Source: Bacillota bacterium (GTDB taxonomy: Bacteria; Bacillota; Clostridia; Christensenellales; Aristaeellaceae). Taken from it: a DNA stretch of 8,809 nt. Below, piece by piece: positions 6,281-8,809 of the stretch. The stretch's first letter is position 1, and each line of letters opens with the position of its first letter. Under the pieces are notes generated by a model. The model searched no databases. It had not been told where the DNA came from and was given only the letters and a program-made list of their open reading frames with translations. The position numbers and the translations under genes were made by a program. The stretch spans positions 1 to 8,809 of the forward strand of contig JAEYRW010000070.1 in assembly GCA_023435435.1 (NCBI GenBank), in the 5' to 3' direction.

Positions 6281-6961
6281 ATGGCACAAGGTAATTCCGG
6301 CGTGTTTAAGAAGATATTGCACGTCATCGGCATCGTGGACGACGGTCCGCGCGATTACGACGACGATTACGACGCGGCCTATTCCCGTTCGGGCAGGGAC
6401 CGGACCAGCACATATGTGCCCCGGCAGCAGCGGTCCCGCACGGAGGAGACCCGCCGCCGCACCGTCGTGCCGGACGAGCGCAGGAGCTATTCCGCGCAGC
6501 CGCGCGCCAGCGTCTACGACGAGGGCTACACCGTCCGCCGCTCCACCCGCGCCTATGAGGACGACTTCGACGATGTGCGTCCCTCCCGCCGGACGGAGCC
6601 GCGCAGGCAGAGCGAGCCCATTCAGCAGCCGCGCCCTTCCTCGCGCTTTACCCAGCAGAATGCGTCCGTCGCCGCCGTCGCGCCCCGGCCCGTTTCCGCG
6701 GCCAGCGCGCGCACGGTAATGTTTTCCATCGTCTCCCTGGCGGAATGCTGCGAAGTGATCGACTCGCTCATCGGCGGAAACATCGTGCTTCTGACCCTCG
6801 ACGTCCTCGACCCCAAGCTTACCCAGCGCGCGGTGGACACGCTCTCGGGCGCGGTGTACGCGCTGCACGCCACCATCCGGAAGGCATCCGACAAGACCTA
6901 CCTCATCGCGCCGCGCACCGTCGAGGTCAACGAGACCTACGACGTGGAGCGCAGGTTTTAG
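6281..6961 (+). CDS. sepF: Cell division protein SepF
   Basis: SepF tethers FtsZ filaments to the membrane and promotes Z-ring assembly and septum formation. The 226-residue protein has an N-terminal amphipathic, membrane-binding-type helix (about 7-19, GVFKKILHVIGIV). A long charged linker (about 20-142) is rich in R, D, E, S and P. The compact C-terminal SepF/DUF552 domain (143-216) contains MFSIVSLAECCEVIDSL, VLLTLDVLDP and TLSGAVYALHATIRK, ending in APRTVEV. It is much longer than the roughly 150-residue Bacillus protein, with the extra length in the linker. The ATG start has GGAGGA 6 bases upstream. yggT follows after 9 bp. Confidence 0.94.
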   Translation: MAQGNSGVFKKILHVIGIVDDGPRDYDDDYDAAYSRSGRDRTSTYVPRQQRSRTEETRRRTVVPDERRSYSAQPRASVYDEGYTVRRSTRAYEDDFDDVRPSRRTEPRRQSEPIQQPRPSSRFTQQNASVAAVAPRPVSAASARTVMFSIVSLAECCEVIDSLIGGNIVLLTLDVLDPKLTQRAVDTLSGAVYALHATIRKASDKTYLIAPRTVEVNETYDVERRF

Positions 6962-6970
6962 GAGTTTTTG

Positions 6971-7243
6971 ATGTATTACCTGTATCGCACGCTCTATCTC
7001 TTTCTGCGCGTCATGGACGGGGCGCTGTTTCTGTACGTGATCCTCTCCTGGATTGCCCCGCGCACGCAGATTTACTACATGCTCGGCCGCTTTGTCGAGC
7101 CGTTTCTGCGGCCCTTCCGCGCGCTCTCCAATCGGCTTCTGGGCAGGTTCGCGCTGCCCATCGACTTTTCGGTGCTTTTCGCGTTCTTCGGCATCGAAAT
7201 CCTCCAGTATTTTCTCGCAAGGCTGTTTTACGCGCTCCTATGA
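6971..7243 (+). CDS. yggT: YggT/YlmG family membrane protein
   Basis: A 90-residue protein with two hydrophobic segments (about 3-28 and 63-88) joined by a loop with the family pattern RFVEPFLRPFRALSNR and LPIDFSVL. The family is conserved next to SepF/YlmE in Gram-positives and in plastids. It is thought to help membrane or division organisation, but its molecular function is not settled. The ATG at 6971 is chosen over the in-frame TTG at 6968 because the AGGAG site (6960-6964) is 6 bases from the ATG but only 3 from the TTG. That site overlaps the sepF stop codon. The stop overlaps the ylmH start as ATGA. Confidence 0.9.
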   Translation: MYYLYRTLYLFLRVMDGALFLYVILSWIAPRTQIYYMLGRFVEPFLRPFRALSNRLLGRFALPIDFSVLFAFFGIEILQYFLARLFYALL

Positions 7244-7968
7244 CGGACGAAAAGCGCCTTCTGGAACTGGCGCGCCGGGCGGCGCGCGAGGACAGGCCCG
7301 CGTTTTCCCGCTTTCTTGAACCTTCGATGGTCCCCATCGCCGAGAAATGCGCCCGGCAGGCGGGCGCGCAAGTCCGGTTTTCCGGGGGGTATGAGGGCGC
7401 GGAGCGCGTGGTGGCGGCGTTTGCCGCGGAAGCGGGGGAGACGGATTTCCCCATTGTCTGCCTCGAGCTTCGCTGGAACAAAAAATACGGCGACCCGGGC
7501 CACCGGGATCTGCTCGGCGCGGTGATGGGTCTTGGGATCGACCGGGAGGCGACGGGGGACATCGTCGTCAGGGACGGCGCCGCGCACCTGTTCGCCGAGC
7601 GTGAAATGGCGCGCTATATCGCGGATCACCTGACGTCCGCGGGCCGCGCGAAGCTGAAGGTGACGAAAGAAGAAGGGGACGTCGAGGCGCCCGCGCCCGA
7701 GGGCATTCGCGCCCGGATCACGTTTTCCTCCCCACGGCTGGATGCCATCCTGTCTGCGGGCTACGACCTTTCCCGCGCGGAAGCACAGCGCATGATCGCC
7801 GCTGGCCTCGTGAAACTGAACCACGTACCTCAGCTGCGCACGGACGCGGCCGTGCGGGAAGGCGACCTCCTCTCGGCGCGGGGCCTCGGGCGGCTCAAGG
7901 TAGAGGAAATGCTCGGCGAGACCAAAAAAGGAAGGCTTTCCGCGCGGGTATTCCGGTACGGAAAATAG
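7240..7968 (+). CDS. ylmH: YlmH, S4-domain RNA-binding protein of the division cluster
   Basis: A 242-residue protein. Residues 1-150 form the YlmH N-terminal region (AFSRFLEPSM, GGYEGAERVV, FPIVCLELRWNKKYG, HRDLLGAVMGLGIDR, GDIVVRDGAAHLF). Residues about 163-235 are an S4 RNA-binding domain (SSPRLDAILSAGYDLSRAEAQ, AAGLVKLN, REGDLLSARGLGRLK). In Bacillus subtilis YlmH binds the 50S subunit with peptidyl-tRNA and can act in ribosome-associated quality control alongside or in place of RqcP. The same role here is inference. The ATG overlaps the yggT stop (ATGA) and has no obvious ribosome site, so it probably depends on translational coupling. An open frame extends further upstream, but that part lies out of frame inside sepF and yggT and does not resemble the family. 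Confidence 0.92.
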   Translation: MTDEKRLLELARRAAREDRPAFSRFLEPSMVPIAEKCARQAGAQVRFSGGYEGAERVVAAFAAEAGETDFPIVCLELRWNKKYGDPGHRDLLGAVMGLGIDREATGDIVVRDGAAHLFAEREMARYIADHLTSAGRAKLKVTKEEGDVEAPAPEGIRARITFSSPRLDAILSAGYDLSRAEAQRMIAAGLVKLNHVPQLRTDAAVREGDLLSARGLGRLKVEEMLGETKKGRLSARVFRYGK

Positions 7969-8073
7969 GCGGATCGGTAAAATCGCGCCGCATTTGAAGG
8001 AAACGGCGCGGGTTTGGCGAAATAAATAACAAACTGCCCGAGGCGGGACCAATCACGAAAGGATGTTGTGAGA
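7969..8073 (+). promoter_or_regulatory. ylmH-divIVA spacer with an inverted repeat
   Basis: This 105-bp gap is the largest within the operon. It contains a perfect 7-bp inverted repeat, CGCGCCG (7984-7990) and CGGCGCG (8004-8010), with a 13-base AT-richer loop and no following T-run. A smaller CCCG/CGGG repeat lies at 8037-8047. I see no convincing -35/-10 pair for divIVA. The hairpin could be a processing or attenuation element that lets divIVA be expressed at a different level from the upstream genes; that is inferred. Confidence 0.35.
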
Positions 8074-8586
8074 ATGCCGATTAGTGTGAAAGATATCAAG
8101 GAAAAGGACTTTACCGCCCAGAAGCACGGCTACGCCATCGAGGAGGTGGACGATTTTCTCGATGAGATCGCCAATCAGATGGCGGAGCTCCTCAAGGAGA
8201 ACGTCCTTTTGAAGGACAAGCTTGCCAAGGCGGAGTCCACGCCGGCGCCCGCGCCCATCGTGATCGAGAAGGAGAGTGCCAAGCCCGAGTTCGATGACGA
8301 AGGCTACTTCAAGAACCTCGAAAGCGCCATGCGCGAATCGCTCATCAACGCACAGCGCATCGCCGAGGAGACGAAGAAGAAGGCCGACAAGGAGGCCCAG
8401 GACACCGTTACCACCGCGCGCGCCAAGGCGGAGGCGCTGACCTCGGAAGCGAAGGCGGAGACGGATGGCCTGAAGGCGGAGGCGCAGTCCGTGCGCGACG
8501 CCATCCTCAGGTATCGCGCGGAGTTCCGCGCGCTCATTGAGGATCAGGTCAAGGTTCTCAAGACCCGGGAGTCGCTGTTCGACTGA
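8074..8586 (+). CDS. divIVA: DivIVA family cell-pole/division scaffold protein
   Basis: DivIVA proteins bind negatively curved membrane at septa and poles and recruit division, cell-wall or sporulation partners. The 170-residue protein has the N-terminal lipid-binding domain (1-50, MPISVKDIKEKDFT, then HGYAIEEVDDFLDEI). A proline/alanine linker follows (52-66). The C-terminal coiled-coil (about 75-165) is rich in A, K and E and ends in the typical FRALIEDQVKVLK. The membrane-inserting Phe17-Arg18 pair known from Bacillus subtilis is Lys17-His18 here. The ATG at 8074 is chosen because MPIS matches the usual MPLT start; AAAGGA (8058-8063) is 10 bases upstream. A GTG at 8068 is a possible alternative, adding two residues with a closer ribosome site. 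Confidence 0.93.
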   Translation: MPISVKDIKEKDFTAQKHGYAIEEVDDFLDEIANQMAELLKENVLLKDKLAKAESTPAPAPIVIEKESAKPEFDDEGYFKNLESAMRESLINAQRIAEETKKKADKEAQDTVTTARAKAEALTSEAKAETDGLKAEAQSVRDAILRYRAEFRALIEDQVKVLKTRESLFD

Positions 8587-8603
8587 CGGGGGGACGGATT
8601 GGT

Positions 8604-8639
8604 GCCGTCGGACGCGGGGAGGCCCGCCCGACGGCTTTT
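8604..8639 (+). terminator. Rho-independent terminator of the division operon
   Basis: GCCGTCGG (8604-8611) pairs perfectly with CCGACGGC (8628-8635). After a 2-base bulge, GCGGG (8614-8618) pairs with CCCGC (8623-8627) around a GAGG loop, giving a 13-bp hairpin. TTTT follows at once (8636-8639). It begins 17 bases after the divIVA stop and should end the operon transcript. The U-run is short but the stem is very stable. Confidence 0.85.
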
Positions 8640-8750
8640 CCGCATATGCAGGTTTCTGCCCGGGGCGTGAAGGCGGCCGGGTGCAGGGAAGATAATCGTG
8701 GCATGACACCGCCGGACGCATGTTAAGTTTGCGCGTGCCGTGCGGGATGC

Positions 8751-8778
8751 TTGACTGTGTGGGCGGAGGAGGTACAAT
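8751..8778 (+). promoter_or_regulatory. Sigma-A promoter for a gene beyond the right edge
   Basis: TTGACT at 8751-8756 and TACAAT at 8773-8778 are separated by 16 bases, each one mismatch from consensus. Transcription would begin around 8784-8786, at the start of the G-rich tandem repeat. The target gene is outside the window. In many Firmicutes ileS or lspA follows divIVA, but nothing here identifies it. Confidence 0.65.
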
Positions 8779-8783
8779 CATTC

Positions 8784-8809
8784 GGGCCAAGGGGCCAAGG
8801 GGCCAAGGG
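8784..8809 (+). repeat. 8-bp tandem repeat GGGGCCAA, cut by the window end
   Basis: The unit GGGGCCAA is present as one 7-base partial copy (8784-8790), two full copies (8791-8798 and 8799-8806) and the first three bases of another (8807-8809). The array has four G-runs of at least three bases separated by CCAA, which fits the G3+N1-7 G-quadruplex pattern on the plus strand. It starts at the predicted transcription start of the promoter just upstream. Total copy number cannot be known because the sequence ends inside the array. Confidence 0.8.

Noticed and set aside
6745..7239. Upstream extension of the ylmH frame to 6745
   Set aside because: The first 165 codons lie out of frame within sepF and yggT and match nothing; the ATG at 7240 overlaps the yggT stop and begins the recognisable YlmH sequence.
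8641..8750. Possible small RNA or leader between the divIVA terminator and the final promoter
   Set aside because: Only imperfect GC repeats are visible, with no promoter-terminator pair and no recognisable T-box or riboswitch motif.

Overview
The window is a GC-rich stretch of a low-complexity-free bacterial chromosome whose gene content (YggS/YlmE, SepF, YggT, YlmH, DivIVA in that order, plus Lgt and an XpaC-type protein) is characteristic of Firmicutes. The high GC, strong purine-rich Shine-Dalgarno sites, sigma-A type promoters and the HlyD-like gene placed before yggS suggest a high-GC, probably gut-associated member of the Clostridia. That placement is inferred from gene families and composition; no 16S or marker comparison was possible.

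Left region (1-1341): an XpaC-family gene on the minus strand, ending in a GC-only hairpin terminator near the left edge. About 150 bases of unassigned 3' sequence separate the two. The xpaC promoter diverges from a strong sigma-A promoter that drives the next gene on the plus strand.

Middle region (1342-4383): a 661-residue ADP-ribosylglycohydrolase-like protein with a long beta-rich C-terminal extension (plus strand). It converges on, and overlaps by 35 bp, an lgt gene for prolipoprotein diacylglyceryl transferase (minus strand). lgt and the following operon have back-to-back promoters in a short intergenic region.

Right region (4384-8640): a division/cell-envelope operon in one direction: HlyD-like membrane protein, yggS/ylmE (PLP homeostasis), sepF (Z-ring membrane tether), yggT/ylmG (membrane protein), ylmH (S4 RNA-binding protein) and divIVA (curvature/pole scaffold). 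The first five are separated by 9, 46, 9 and -4 bp, so they are very likely co-transcribed from the promoter at 4292-4320. divIVA follows after about 105 bp with no clear promoter of its own, and a strong bipartite hairpin terminator closes the operon.

Right edge (8641-8809): no gene is visible. A good sigma-A promoter (8751-8778) fires toward the end of the window, directly into an 8-bp G-rich tandem repeat that runs off the end and fits a G-quadruplex pattern. This is the most unusual DNA-level signal in the window. No CRISPR array, tRNA, rRNA, transposase or clearly new defence system is visible; most of the region is conserved housekeeping DNA with some lineage-specific variation.
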